A stretch of 35,102 bases of DNA from Puniceibacterium sediminis (GTDB lineage: Bacteria > Pseudomonadota > Alphaproteobacteria > Rhodobacterales > Rhodobacteraceae), in assembly GCF_900188035.1 (NCBI RefSeq), contig NZ_FZNN01000029.1, forward strand, positions 1-35,102. Reading direction: 5' to 3'. A program made the position numbers and the translations under genes. Shown here one piece after another: positions 1 to 6,625 of this stretch. Position 1 is the first letter of the stretch, and each line of letters opens with the position of its first letter. Under the pieces are notes generated by a model. It was not told the DNA's origin. It saw only the letters and a list, made by a program, of their open reading frames with translations, and ran no database searches.

Positions 1-196
1 GCGCCGCGACATGGGCGCGTGTCGCCTCGCTGATAGGCACATGTCGCCTGAACGCCGTAAACCCCGAAGCCTATGTCGCCGCCACACTCCGAAAGATCCT
101 CGATCAGCACATGCAGACTGACATCGACACTCTCATGCCATGGAACTTCGGCAAGTAGTAAAACCACAGTGCCATGGGTGATGGACTGCCGCTTAC
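1..196 (+). mobile_element. IS66-family element, 3' (right) end only
   Basis: The left part lies outside the window. The segment holds the last codons of the IS66 transposase (stop at 156-158) and then a short tail ending in GCCGCTTAC at 188-196. Read inward from the right end this is GTAAGCGGC, the usual terminal sequence of IS66 elements, and the roughly 40 bp from stop to tip fits the family. The reading frame of a serine recombinase continues directly after 196, so the element appears to be inserted in that gene. IS66 elements duplicate 8 bp; the copy here would be GAAGGAAC at 197-204, and its partner is outside the window. Confidence 0.75.
3..158 (+). CDS. IS66-family transposase, C-terminal fragment (runs off the window)
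   Basis: The open frame from base 3 encodes about 51 residues ending in a segment that reads SLIGTCRLNAVNPEAY, then LRKIL, then DIDTLMPW and a stop. This is the characteristic C-terminal tail of IS66 transposases: a 'SLIxTxxLNxxxPxAY' stretch followed by 'RIDxLLPW'. The catalytic DDE part lies to the left of the window. In function this would be the transposase of the element whose right tip is at 196. It is partial because the window starts inside it; whether the whole element is intact cannot be judged from here. Confidence 0.75.
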   Translation, partial: AATWARVASLIGTCRLNAVNPEAYVAATLRKILDQHMQTDIDTLMPWNFGK

Positions 197-638
197 GAAG
201 GAACAGACAAGCTCTGTAGGCCACCGCCCAGCGCTCTCAGAGGCTTTGGAGTTCTGCCGGGACGGCGATGTGTTCATTGTCACCAAGTTAGACAGGCTGG
301 CACGCTCAGTCAGGCATCTAGGAGACATCGTTGAACGGCTAGAGGCCAAGGGTGTCGGCCTTCGCATTCTTGATCTTGGCTTGGACACAACCAACGCAAC
401 CGGAAAGCTGATGCTCAACGTCCTTGGGTCCGTCGCTCAGTTCGAACGTGAGATGATGCTGGAACGGCAGAGGGAAGGCATCGCCAAGGCCAAGGCAGAG
501 GGACGCTACAAGGGTCGCAGTCCCACGGCACAACGTATGAAGCCACAAGCAAAGGAGCTGGCATCGCAGGGCATGAGCAAACGACAGATCGCCACCGAGT
601 TGGGAATATCAGAAAGGTCAGTCTACAGAATTGTGTGA
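174..638 (+). pseudogene. Serine recombinase (resolvase/invertase family), N-terminus replaced by IS66 end
   Basis: The 154-residue frame matches serine site-specific recombinases from the middle of the catalytic domain onward. It has RPALSEALEFCRDGD, then the KLDRLARS motif (active-site arginines), the long E-helix region around FEREMMLERQREGIAKAKAEG, and a C-terminal Hin-type helix-turn-helix (GMSKRQIATELGISERSVYRI). The first 40-50 residues, which should hold the nucleophilic serine (Y-x-R-V-S motif), are missing. The apparent ATG at 174 lies inside the IS66 terminal sequence, so the first eight codons are IS-derived. Without the catalytic serine the product cannot cut DNA. It may once have been the recombinase of a transposon or phage-like element. 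Confidence 0.8.
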
Positions 639-1241
639 ACAGTTGTGGCGGGAGGCTTTTGCTTCCTGCCTTCCTTGCAGAAGCATCTCGGACACTAGCC
701 TGCCCAACACAAAAAAAGGTGACACAAATAGGTACACACCCAAAGACGATGCCTTTATTTTCGACTTAAAAACAGCAACTTACTCTAGCAACGCAACCAC
801 AAAAACGCATCTCCTGGGCACCAAAATCAACCCCCTAAAAGTAACATTATATGATTATAGGGGTGTTTTGCCATTTTGACCTCTCAAATTGCTCCACACT
901 ACGGGTTCGGCATACCGACCAGGATCTACTCGCTGAAGCTGCGAGAACGGAGATCAAAGCGAGAAGCGAATTCTCCACACACACTGGCTGCGAAATGCTT
1001 CTCTCGACGACAGCCTGACAAACCCAAGCCATCCTCGACAACTGCACCGCCCCGCTAACCGGGTTCGCCCCAGAACCGCTTTCTCTTCGGTATCACCGCT
1101 GATTTCTGTCAAAAAGCGCGCCGCCGTTTGAACAGCAGAAGGAATAGGTGTCGGCACGCTTGGGAGTGGCTGTCTAAGCCAGTCCGCGGGCATCTCTACC
1201 CTCAAGATGACGGCGCTGATGGTGAACGCCGTCCTGGATTA
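639..1241. other. Stretch without a recognisable intact gene
   Basis: The first 250 bases are AT-rich compared with the surroundings and hold no convincing frame. Between about 890 and 1010 one plus-strand frame reads protein-like (an acidic, Ala/Glu-rich stretch around DQDLLAEAARTEIKARSEF) but runs into a stop, has no start with a ribosome site and matches nothing I recognise. It may be the remains of a gene from the same mobile region as the recombinase. Confidence 0.4.
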
Positions 1242-1478
1242 TCATTTAAGAAAGTCCTCAATCAGACGCTCGGCTTTCGCAAAGTCGATGACTTCGGTCG
1301 CGGCTTCGTGCAGGCCGATAAGATGCCCGACAGCAGCTGCAAGAGAATGTGCGCGCATTTCGAAATAGCGCTCATGATGGCCGCCATGCACATTGTGCTC
1401 ATCCGCGCTCCACGTTGTCTGAATACCCTTTTCGATTTCCACGCGCATGAAATCGATCAGGATCTCCAAGTCGCGCAA
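1242..1478 (-). CDS. Hypothetical protein C, probably the 3' part of a frameshifted gene
   Basis: Not recognised. The frame encodes up to 78 residues from a TTG at 1478 (or 68 from the ATG at 1448), acidic and helical in appearance, ending in KAERLIEDFLK. The composition is protein-like, with His-rich HNVHGGHHERYFEMRAHS in the middle. There is an in-frame stop just upstream of the TTG and no good Shine-Dalgarno sequence. It overlaps the 3' end of frame B by 22 bases, and the overlap falls on a run of five T. Adding one T there would fuse B and C into a single 140-residue protein, so B and C are more likely halves of one gene than two genes. Confidence 0.45.
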   Translation of the reverse strand: MRDLEILIDFMRVEIEKGIQTTWSADEHNVHGGHHERYFEMRAHSLAAAVGHLIGLHEAATEVIDFAKAERLIEDFLK

Positions 1479-1663
1479 AAAGGTTCAGTGAGCAACATAT
1501 CCGCATTCAGGTGGCGTTTCACTGCCTCGGCAAGCGCACGTCGTTGCGGAGGCAAGGCCGGAATGATGACATCATGGAGCTGGTCGCGCGCAATGCGCGC
1601 TTGCATCACTGCATCCGCAGTCAACGCCAACAGAAATTCTCGGTGAGAAAGTTCCACGCCCAT
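1457..1663 (-). CDS. Hypothetical protein B, 5' part of the same gene as C
   Basis: Not recognised; about 68 residues beginning MGVELSHREFLLALTADA. The start at 1663 is well supported. On the minus strand GGGAGAG precedes the ATG by five bases, and the ATG overlaps the stop of frame A as TAATG, a typical translational-coupling junction. The composition is that of a helical soluble protein. It ends soon after a T-run that appears to have lost a base (see frame C). No signal peptide or membrane segment is visible. Role unknown; A and B/C form a small operon next to a damaged recombinase, which suggests accessory DNA. Confidence 0.5.
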   Translation of the reverse strand: MGVELSHREFLLALTADAVMQARIARDQLHDVIIPALPPQRRALAEAVKRHLNADMLLTEPFCATWRS

Positions 1664-2040
1664 TACAGCTCTCCCATTTCTTGCGCACTGGCGCGGCAAT
1701 GAGGACCTTGTGTGCCGTTAGCGTCAACTGCACTACCTGCAAGCGTGGACGTGACCGCGGGCGGGGGGCGCGGCGATTGAGCCAGACCGTCCGCCAGCAG
1801 GCAGATATCTTCAACGACCGGATCAGCGGGATTGATGGCTGCGAAAAAGCCAGATTCCACCCGTTCAGGGTTGTCCACGTGTTCCAGGAAAAGGATGTCC
1901 TTCAACTGGCTGAGCAAACCGGTTGTTCGGCGAGACAGCACCAGCTCTCGGCTCAGAGCGCCAGAGATCTGATGGACGATGTCGGCTCCAGCACTGCCGC
2001 CCAGCAGGTGTGCTGCTTGATGGAGCGCTCTTGGTGCTCC
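1663..2040 (-). pseudogene. Hypothetical protein A, 5' end lost or scrambled near an IS5 insertion
   Basis: Not recognised. The frame is open from 2040 to its stop at 1663-1665 but has only a GTG (1941) as a possible start. The sequence upstream of that GTG still reads like protein (LLGGSAGADIVHQISGALSREL), so the true start lay further upstream. A stop at 2041-2043 and the IS5 element at 2064 follow directly; a neighbouring frame (RLIEEHQERSIKQ) looks like the continuation after a one-base shift. I infer a gene truncated by the IS insertion and further damaged. Its stop overlaps the start of frame B. Confidence 0.4.
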
Positions 2041-2063
2041 TCAATGAGCCTATGAATTGGAAG

Positions 2064-2083
2064 GGCCGTGTTGCACAAATCGG
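2064..2083 (+). repeat. Left terminal inverted repeat of the IS5-family element
   Basis: GGCCGTGTTGCACAAATCGG; 18 of 20 positions match the complement of the right end at 3135-3154. The mismatches are at positions 4 and 5. Confidence 0.75.
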
Positions 2084-2126
2084 GTCAGGGATTCACTGTG
2101 TGGATCCAGCGTGATAGGTGAGGGGC

Positions 2127-3100
2127 ATGAGCAGTTGGTCCCCTACGAAGTACAAGACCAGGAACTGGCCTTCGTACAACACCGCGCTGAAGCAACGCGG
2201 CTCACTTCCGATCTGGTTTGATCCTGAGATGGTCTGGGTGCCACCACCGGGCGGCAAACGTGGTCGGCAACGCCAATTCAGTGACGCCGCGATTCAGGCC
2301 TGCCTAACACTCAAGGTCTTGTTAGGCCTGCCATTGCGGCAAACTACAGGCTTCGTGGAAAGCCTGTTGCAGCTGGTCGGGCTTGACTGGGCTGTTGCGG
2401 ATTTCAGCACCCTGTGCCGCCGTCAAAGAACACTGAATGTGAGCCTGCAGTATCGTGGCGGAACCGGCCCGCTAAACCTCTTGATCCCCTCTCGGGCATT
2501 GCTGCGCGATACCCTGCCGGGCAGTGGACAGCACCGGCATTAAGGCCGAAGGCGCAGGGGAATGGACCGCCCGTAAGCAGGGTGGCTCCAAACGCCGGAT
2601 TTGGCGTAAGATGCACATAGGTATCGACGAAGAAACGCTGGAGGTTCGGGCTGTCGGGGTCACCACCACCAATGTTGGTGATGCGCCGATGCTGCCGGAA
2701 TTGCTCGGTCAGATCCCACTTGATCAGAACATCGGATCAGTGACCGCCGACGGCGCGTATGACACGCGCAAATGCCACGACGCGATTGCCGCCCGCAATG
2801 CCCATGCGGTAATTCCACCGCGCAAGAACGCCAAGCCGTGGAAACCTACAAGCGCCGGAGCCATGGCCCGAAACGAGGCGGTCAACGCATCGCGATACCT
2901 CGGCCGAGCGCTCTGGCAACGATTAAGCGTATACCACCGTCGGAGCCGCGTCGAAACCAAGGTGCCCTGTGTGAAACTGCTGGGGCAAAGCCTCATGACG
3001 CGGGACTTCGACCGCCAGGTCGCGGAAATCCAGGTCCGCATCGCCGTCCTCAACCGTTGTTACACCGCTCTTGGCATACCCGTCACAGAGGCCGTGATAA
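2127..3100 (+). pseudogene. IS5-family transposase, broken by a 40-bp insertion before the catalytic Asp
   Basis: Two frames together make one DDE transposase. The first (ATG at 2127) covers the N-terminal domain through GGTGPLNLLI. The second resumes at DSTGIKAEG and carries the DDE core: the Asp in DSTG, the Asp in TADGAYDT and the Glu in RRSRVETK. Between LLI and DSTG lie 40 extra bases (2487-2526). They shift the frame and end the first product after a short unrelated tail. The second frame also runs past the expected TGATAA stop (3095-3100) in another frame, so a further indel near the 3' end is likely. The element should not move by itself. Confidence 0.8.
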
Positions 3101-3134
3101 GCCTGTCCGGGGAAAGGGGAAGCCCGCCCAGCAA

Positions 3135-3154
3135 CCGATTTGTGCAACAAAGCC
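3135..3154 (-). repeat. Right terminal inverted repeat of the IS5-family element
   Basis: CCGATTTGTGCAACAAAGCC on the plus strand, which read inward is GGCTTTGTTGCACAAATCGG, the common tip of this IS5 subgroup. Confidence 0.75.
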
Positions 3155-3305
3155 GATCTGGGGGTTGCTGTATCTCGTCATCTTCATTCAAAATCTCCTC
3201 AGTTATCCTGCCGAGAACATTCTACTTCCGCACCCCGTTACTTTCGGGGAGGAATACCAAGCAAAATCAACAGCGCGGAAAGACTTAAGCCGTTTTGCGT
3301 CAAAA

Positions 3306-3339
3306 TTGCGGCGAAATTGTGTTGCATTTTAGATATAAA
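3306..3339 (+). promoter_or_regulatory. Possible sigma-70-type promoter for the 918-residue surface protein gene
   Basis: TTGCGG (3306-3311) and TAGATA (3330-3335, continuing into TATAAA) are spaced by 18 bp in an AT-rich stretch between the IS5 end and the gene. Transcription would start near 3343, giving a leader of about 100 bases. The rest of the 3155-3439 interval holds a CCCCG/CGGGG hairpin near 3234-3250 and no gene. Confidence 0.3.
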
Positions 3340-3439
3340 AAATTACACAAGAGCAATGAAGGTGGCCGACGTGATTCTGGCGGCCTGCGGGGAGTTTCGG
3401 GGGTCGCGGATCATTGGGTGCGCGGCCTTGTATTTTTAA

Positions 3440-6196
3440 GTGGTGTGGTTTCGGGGTGCAAAAGTGACGTACAATTCTTATTCTTCTTACAATTCCTATA
3501 GTTCTTACTGTGGGGGTGGTTCTTACGGATTTTCCGGTTCGAGCTATGGCAGTTCCGGATACGGTGGGTCCAGCTACGGCAGTGCCAGTTGCAGTGGCAG
3601 CTATTCGGTCTCGACATCGACCAAGCCCTATTATGACTGCAACACAAGCTCTGGCTACGGGTCCCACGACAGCTGGACAAAGTGGTGCGGTGACAAGACG
3701 CCGGAACCCGCGACCATCAAGGGTCGCCTGACCTTTGACGCCGATGGCAACGACACTGAATGGAACACTGAAACCAACAGCTGGGATGCCGGTGTTGAAG
3801 GCAAGACCGTCGAACTGATCGACAGCACTGGCGCAGTTGTTGCCACCACCGTCACCGATGGCTACGGCAACTATTCGTTTGACGTGGCGCCGGGCCAGTA
3901 TCAGGTCAAGTTCCCCGGTGTGTCCGGGTATGAATTCTCGCAAAAAGATGTCGGCGCGTCCGGCGAAGACAGCGATGCCAATGCCAATGGCCTGACAGAC
4001 GTCATTTCGGTTTCAAGCGGCCAGAACGTCTGCAACATCGATGCGGGCCTCAAGGCGGCGACCGGGACCATTTCCGGCACGGTGTTCTGCGATACCGACT
4101 GCGACGGCCTGAGCGAAGAGACAACAACTGTCCCCGGCAAGACCTATACAGTCGAAGCCGAAGACATGCAGGACTGCAATTTCGACACGGTTTCGGGCAG
4201 CCAGGCCTCGGGCGGGTCGCTGGTAAAGCTGCGGTCGACCTCGAACAGCATCGACGGCACGCTCAAAACGAATTTCGCGGGCGAAAACGGCACCTACGAC
4301 ATCAAGATTGCCGTTCAGGACGAAAATGACGGCCAGTCCAAGATCTATGTCAAAGTGAACGGCCAGCTTGTCGAAGCCATCAAACTCGACGGCGACAACG
4401 ACGGATCGGGCGGCAATAACGGCGGCTTCTCGACCTATGTCATCGCGAATGTGGCGCTGAACACCGGCGACCAGATCATGCTTGCCGTCGATGGCAACTG
4501 CGGTGAGTACGTGCGGATCGACAAGCTCGACTTTGTCGGCGCCGATATGGTCACCACAGTGTCCGAACCCGTCAAGGCAGGCGTCACGATCAAGCTGCTT
4601 GATGCGGCTGGCGTTGTCATTGCCACGACCCTGACCGATGCGAACGGGGCCTACAGCTTTGAATCGGTGCCGGTTGGCGAATACACCATCATGGGCGTTG
4701 CACCCGACGGAACCGAATTCACCATTCAGGATGTTGACGGCAACAGCCAGGACGGCATCGACAGCGACGTGAACGGCGATGGCGTTTCGGGCACGGTCGT
4801 CGTGACCGCAGGCAGCAACAGCACCATCGATCTGGGCGTCTGTGACAAGCCCGAGCCGGTTCTGGGCGCGCTTGGCGACAGGGTGTTTTACGATGATAAC
4901 CGCGACGGCATCCAGAATGACGGAGAAGCCGGTGTTGTCGGCGTCGCTGTGACACTGACCGGTGCGGGCGCTGACGGGGTGTTCGGCACTGCCGATGACA
5001 TCACGGCCAGCACGACAACCGCAGCCGACGGCACCTATCTTTTCGACCAGCTTGCGGCCGGCGACTATGTCGTGGGCTTTGCCGAAGTCGACGCCTTCGA
5101 TTTCACCACGGCAAACGCAGGTGACGACGCCGCTGACAGCGACGCCGACCAGACGACTGGCAAGACCTCTGTCATCACGCTTGCTGCGGGTCAGATCGAT
5201 CTGACCTGGGACGCGGGCATTGTCAGCGAAAACCCCGAGGCGTTGGGCGACACCGCCATGACATGTTCGGATGAAGCCGTGACAGTGGATGTGCTGGCCA
5301 ACGACACTGATGAGCAGGCGCTGACCATCACGGCGGTCGGCGGCATCGCGATCACCGAAGGCGCCACCGTCGACGTGGACGGCGTATTCGTCAGCCTGAT
5401 TGACGGCAAACTGGTCGTTGACGGTGCTGCGGCCTATGCGGCGCTGGACATCGGCGAACAGGCGACGCACACGATCGCGTATACCGTTTCGGACGGTCTG
5501 GGCGGTTTGGCGACGGCAGATCTGGACGTGACCTTCTGTGGAGATGCCAACAGCTATGCATCGCTTGTGGCAAGCTTCCCGACGACCGGAACCTATGAAA
5601 TTGCGTATGCTGCGGATCTGAACCCGCTGGGCGATTTCGGCTTTGACATCCGGATCGTGGGCACCGGCGATGACCGCTTTGACGGTATGGTCTATGAACA
5701 GGCTTATTGCCTGGACTTTGCGACCGCCGCGAATACCAGCGGAAGTTTCGAGACCACTCCGGAAAACCCCGGTGCCTTCTACGGGGTGCAGAGCGCCGAA
5801 GCGATCGACGTCTTCTCGCCCGGTCAGACCAGCGCAGCCAACGGTCAAGCGGCCGAGGACAACCTTGATCTGGTTAGCTGGGTGATCGCCCAGAACTTTG
5901 AAAACAACGGTGCGGAGTCGGTCAACGGGGGCTTCTCAGGCTGGGAAGTTCAGTTCGCGATCTGGGAACTTACCGACAACTTCAACTCGGACGCGGCTTT
6001 TGGCGCGACGCCGTCCTTCGGACAGCTGGCCGATACCGACTATATCGTCAACCAGGCTCTGGCCCACGGCGAAGGCTTCCAGTTCGGAACCGAAGGCCAG
6101 GTCGGTCTGATCATCGATCCGTCGCCGTCGACGGTGGAAAATGTACAGCCCTTCATCATCGGCCTCGCGTTCGATGCGTATGATTGCCTTTGCTAA
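3440..6196 (+). CDS. SdrD/Cna-B-repeat surface protein with CBM-like insert and C-terminal thioester-like domain
   Basis: A 918-residue acidic protein, probably an extracellular adhesin-like protein. Domains in order: residues about 10-60 Tyr/Ser/Gly-rich low complexity (repeats of SSYGSSGY type); about 90-205 SdrD_B/Cna-B-like; about 210-470 a second SdrD_B-like domain split by a CBM6/35-like module (EAEDM at 239-243, ending near DFVG at 364); about 475-600 a third SdrD_B domain (GDRVFYDDNRDGIQNDGE); about 601-705 a cadherin/VCBS-like domain (VDVLANDTDE); about 706-918 a domain with YCLD (Cys757) and VQFAIW (Gln838), the two signatures of Cys-Gln thioester domains. The start is uncertain: GTG 3440 follows a stop directly, while GTG 3464 has GGGG upstream. 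No classical signal peptide, C-terminal anchor or PEP-type sorting signal is visible. It lies directly upstream of the VPEID-CTERM/exosortase E genes, so export or anchoring by that system is inferred only from context. Confidence 0.75.
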   Translation: MVWFRGAKVTYNSYSSYNSYSSYCGGGSYGFSGSSYGSSGYGGSSYGSASCSGSYSVSTSTKPYYDCNTSSGYGSHDSWTKWCGDKTPEPATIKGRLTFDADGNDTEWNTETNSWDAGVEGKTVELIDSTGAVVATTVTDGYGNYSFDVAPGQYQVKFPGVSGYEFSQKDVGASGEDSDANANGLTDVISVSSGQNVCNIDAGLKAATGTISGTVFCDTDCDGLSEETTTVPGKTYTVEAEDMQDCNFDTVSGSQASGGSLVKLRSTSNSIDGTLKTNFAGENGTYDIKIAVQDENDGQSKIYVKVNGQLVEAIKLDGDNDGSGGNNGGFSTYVIANVALNTGDQIMLAVDGNCGEYVRIDKLDFVGADMVTTVSEPVKAGVTIKLLDAAGVVIATTLTDANGAYSFESVPVGEYTIMGVAPDGTEFTIQDVDGNSQDGIDSDVNGDGVSGTVVVTAGSNSTIDLGVCDKPEPVLGALGDRVFYDDNRDGIQNDGEAGVVGVAVTLTGAGADGVFGTADDITASTTTAADGTYLFDQLAAGDYVVGFAEVDAFDFTTANAGDDAADSDADQTTGKTSVITLAAGQIDLTWDAGIVSENPEALGDTAMTCSDEAVTVDVLANDTDEQALTITAVGGIAITEGATVDVDGVFVSLIDGKLVVDGAAAYAALDIGEQATHTIAYTVSDGLGGLATADLDVTFCGDANSYASLVASFPTTGTYEIAYAADLNPLGDFGFDIRIVGTGDDRFDGMVYEQAYCLDFATAANTSGSFETTPENPGAFYGVQSAEAIDVFSPGQTSAANGQAAEDNLDLVSWVIAQNFENNGAESVNGGFSGWEVQFAIWELTDNFNSDAAFGATPSFGQLADTDYIVNQALAHGEGFQFGTEGQVGLIIDPSPSTVENVQPFIIGLAFDAYDCLC

Positions 6197-6298
6197 TAGG
6201 TGACCAGAATACCGCGGCTGGACATCTCCGGTCGTGTGAATCCTTGTAAAAATAATGATCCATGACCTGAAACAGGTTATAAAACAAAGGTTTAAAAA

Positions 6299-6508
6299 AT
6301 GACCAAACTTTACGTGTCCGCAGCAGCATTCGTCCTTTCCGCAAGCTCTGCAATGGCTGGTGCCTGCTACGACATTTTTGGCACACAGATTGCCTGTGCC
6401 GCAACCACGGCCGTTCCCGAGATTTCGGCACTTGAGGGCACCGCTGGTCTGGCCGTTCTGGCAGCCGTCGTTCTGCTGGCGTGGGAGCGCCGCCGCCGCG
6501 CCGTCTGA
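6299..6508 (+). CDS. Small VPEID-CTERM-like exosortase substrate
   Basis: A 69-residue protein with a signal peptide (cleavage likely after ALA-type SSAMA at residue 20), a mature part of under 20 residues with Cys23 and Cys33, then VPEIS (39-43), a hydrophobic helix (about 47-61) and a basic tail ERRRR. This tripartite C-terminus is the VPEID-CTERM variant of PEP-CTERM sorting signals, here with Ser in place of the usual Asp. The adjacent gene encodes exosortase E, the known partner of this signal. The expected path is Sec export, cleavage near VPEIS by the exosortase, and transfer to an unknown carrier. AAAGG lies 10 bases before the ATG. What the tiny mature peptide does is not known. Confidence 0.8.
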   Translation: MTKLYVSAAAFVLSASSAMAGACYDIFGTQIACAATTAVPEISALEGTAGLAVLAAVVLLAWERRRRAV

Positions 6509-6519
6509 AAAGACGATAT

Positions 6520-6540
6520 CCGGGTGCCTGATGCGCCCGG
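6520..6540 (+). terminator. Stem-loop between the small substrate gene and exosortase E
   Basis: CCGGGTGC, loop CTGAT, GCGCCCGG: an 8-bp stem with one G-U pair, 11 bases after the stop. No T-run follows, so it is more likely an attenuator or mRNA-stabilising hairpin that lets the substrate be made in excess over the sortase. Confidence 0.4.
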
Positions 6541-6625
6541 TATGACATGATTGGGACGGCCCTGTCCGGGATCGGATGGGGCCTCTCTTTGTTTCAGGTA
6601 CCGAGTTGAGCTAGAGTTTTCGCAT

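Larger units (their letters stand above)
2064..3154 (+). mobile_element. IS5-family insertion sequence, 1091 bp, transposase disrupted
   Basis: The element is delimited by imperfect 20-bp inverted repeats, GGCCGTGTTGCACAAATCGG at 2064-2083 and its complement at 3135-3154 (two mismatches). Size, ends and the encoded DDE transposase fit the IS5 family. No target-site duplication is obvious: the left flank reads TTGGAAG and the right flank GATCTG. This suggests that the element's surroundings were rearranged or that one end lies at a deletion. It separates the small gene set at 1.2-2.0 kb from the surface-protein locus. Confidence 0.8.

Noticed and set aside
954-1205. 83-codon minus-strand frame
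   Set aside because: Cys/Arg-rich with no ribosome site and no similarity. It is probably chance in a decayed region.
3465-3620. Short tandem repeats (TTCTTAYAATTCTTA-like) considered as a possible CRISPR or regulatory repeat
   Set aside because: They encode the in-frame Tyr/Ser-rich segment, with no spacer structure. No CRISPR array was seen anywhere in the window.
4013-5848. 611-codon open frame on the minus strand
   Set aside because: It is the antisense of the SdrD-like gene, whose high GC and codon bias keep the opposite frame open. The plus-strand product has clear domains and the minus one has none.
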